Shown: piece after piece, positions 13,467 through 13,569 of the stretch
Numbering within the stretch: the stretch's first letter is position 1
How the letters are laid out: each line of letters begins with the position of its first letter
Assembly: GCA_001564135.1 (NCBI GenBank)
Contig: LKNH01000038.1
Span: 1-13,569 of the forward strand
Length of the DNA stretch: 13,569 nucleotides
Direction of reading: 5' to 3'
Source: Halobacteriaceae archaeon Tc-Br11_E2g27
Lineage (GTDB): Archaea; Halobacteriota; Halobacteria; Halobacteriales; Haloarculaceae
The notes under the pieces: generated by a model
The model's database searches: none
What the model saw: the letters and a program-made list of their open reading frames with translations, nothing else
What the model was told of the DNA's origin: nothing
Position numbers and translations under genes: made by a program

Positions 13467-13569
13467 TCAGTTTGCTCCGTTAGTCAGGAGCAACCCTACC
13501 TCGTTGCCGGTTGGCCCACCCGTCTCAAAGACGAACCGTGCACCGCCATCCTCACTGTCTTCAATCCGG
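13467..13569 (-). CDS. C-terminal fragment of an unidentified protein
   Basis: A minus-strand frame enters from the right edge and ends in TGA immediately after the stop of the NAD(P)H-hydrate gene. It encodes the last 33 residues of a protein (RIEDSEDGGARFVFETGGPT followed by GNEVGLLLTNGAN). The GGARFVFETG stretch resembles the closing strand of a histidine-kinase ATPase domain (G..F.F pattern), but the fragment is too short to identify. Acidic residues fit a haloarchaeal protein. Confidence 0.5.
   Translation of the reverse strand, partial: RIEDSEDGGARFVFETGGPTGNEVGLLLTNGAN

Noticed and set aside
1..13569. tRNA or rRNA genes
   Set aside because: I looked for cloverleaf patterns and CCA-type ends in the intergenic gaps and saw none; a covariance-model scan would be decisive.

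Overview
The window is chromosomal DNA from a haloarchaeon (class Halobacteria). The proteins are strongly acidic. Several families are archaeal or haloarchaeal: CheF, the RNase P protein p30, the COG1325 RNA-binding protein and ETF subunits of the haloarchaeal type. Many starts are leaderless, with a TATA-like box 25-31 bases upstream. Base composition looks moderate for this group by eye. No rRNA, tRNA, intact insertion sequence or CRISPR array was seen. No stretch longer than about 225 bases lacks a gene.

Layout. (1) 1-2629, minus strand: a redox cluster reading ferredoxin, then ETF beta (fixA), then ETF alpha (fixB, which runs off the left edge). An 80-bp nested palindrome covers the fixA promoter. 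(2) 2771-3967, plus: an SPFH/stomatin-like membrane protein, followed by a run of three hairpins and possibly a decayed insertion-sequence end. (3) 4181-5550, plus: a tight RNA-metabolism operon of a DUF1918-type small protein, a COG1325 RNA-binding protein and RNase P component 3. (4) 5540-6412, minus: a CheF-type taxis protein whose 3' end overlaps the RNase P gene. (5) 6550-6972, plus: an IscU/SufU Fe-S scaffold. (6) 7075-10223, minus: a cupin, a small zinc-finger-like protein and a P1B-type ATPase that lacks its usual metal-binding cysteines. (7) 10448-11196, plus: a two-helix membrane miniprotein and a 2'-5' RNA ligase-like protein. (8) 11202-11911, minus: a VapBC-type toxin-antitoxin pair with a palindromic operator candidate. 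(9) 12036-13466, plus: bifunctional NAD(P)H-hydrate epimerase/dehydratase. (10) 13467-13569, minus: the C-terminal tail of an unidentified protein.

How the parts relate. Ferredoxin and ETF subunits form an electron-transfer module. The IscU-like scaffold could supply clusters to such proteins, but it is not in the same operon. The COG1325 protein and RNase P p30 belong to the archaeal RNA-processing set. The remainder is a mix of housekeeping genes and one toxin-antitoxin unit. I see no obvious new multi-gene system. The most notable signals are the nested palindrome at fixA, the cysteine-depleted P-type ATPase, and the outward-facing identical TATA-like elements between that ATPase and the miniprotein.
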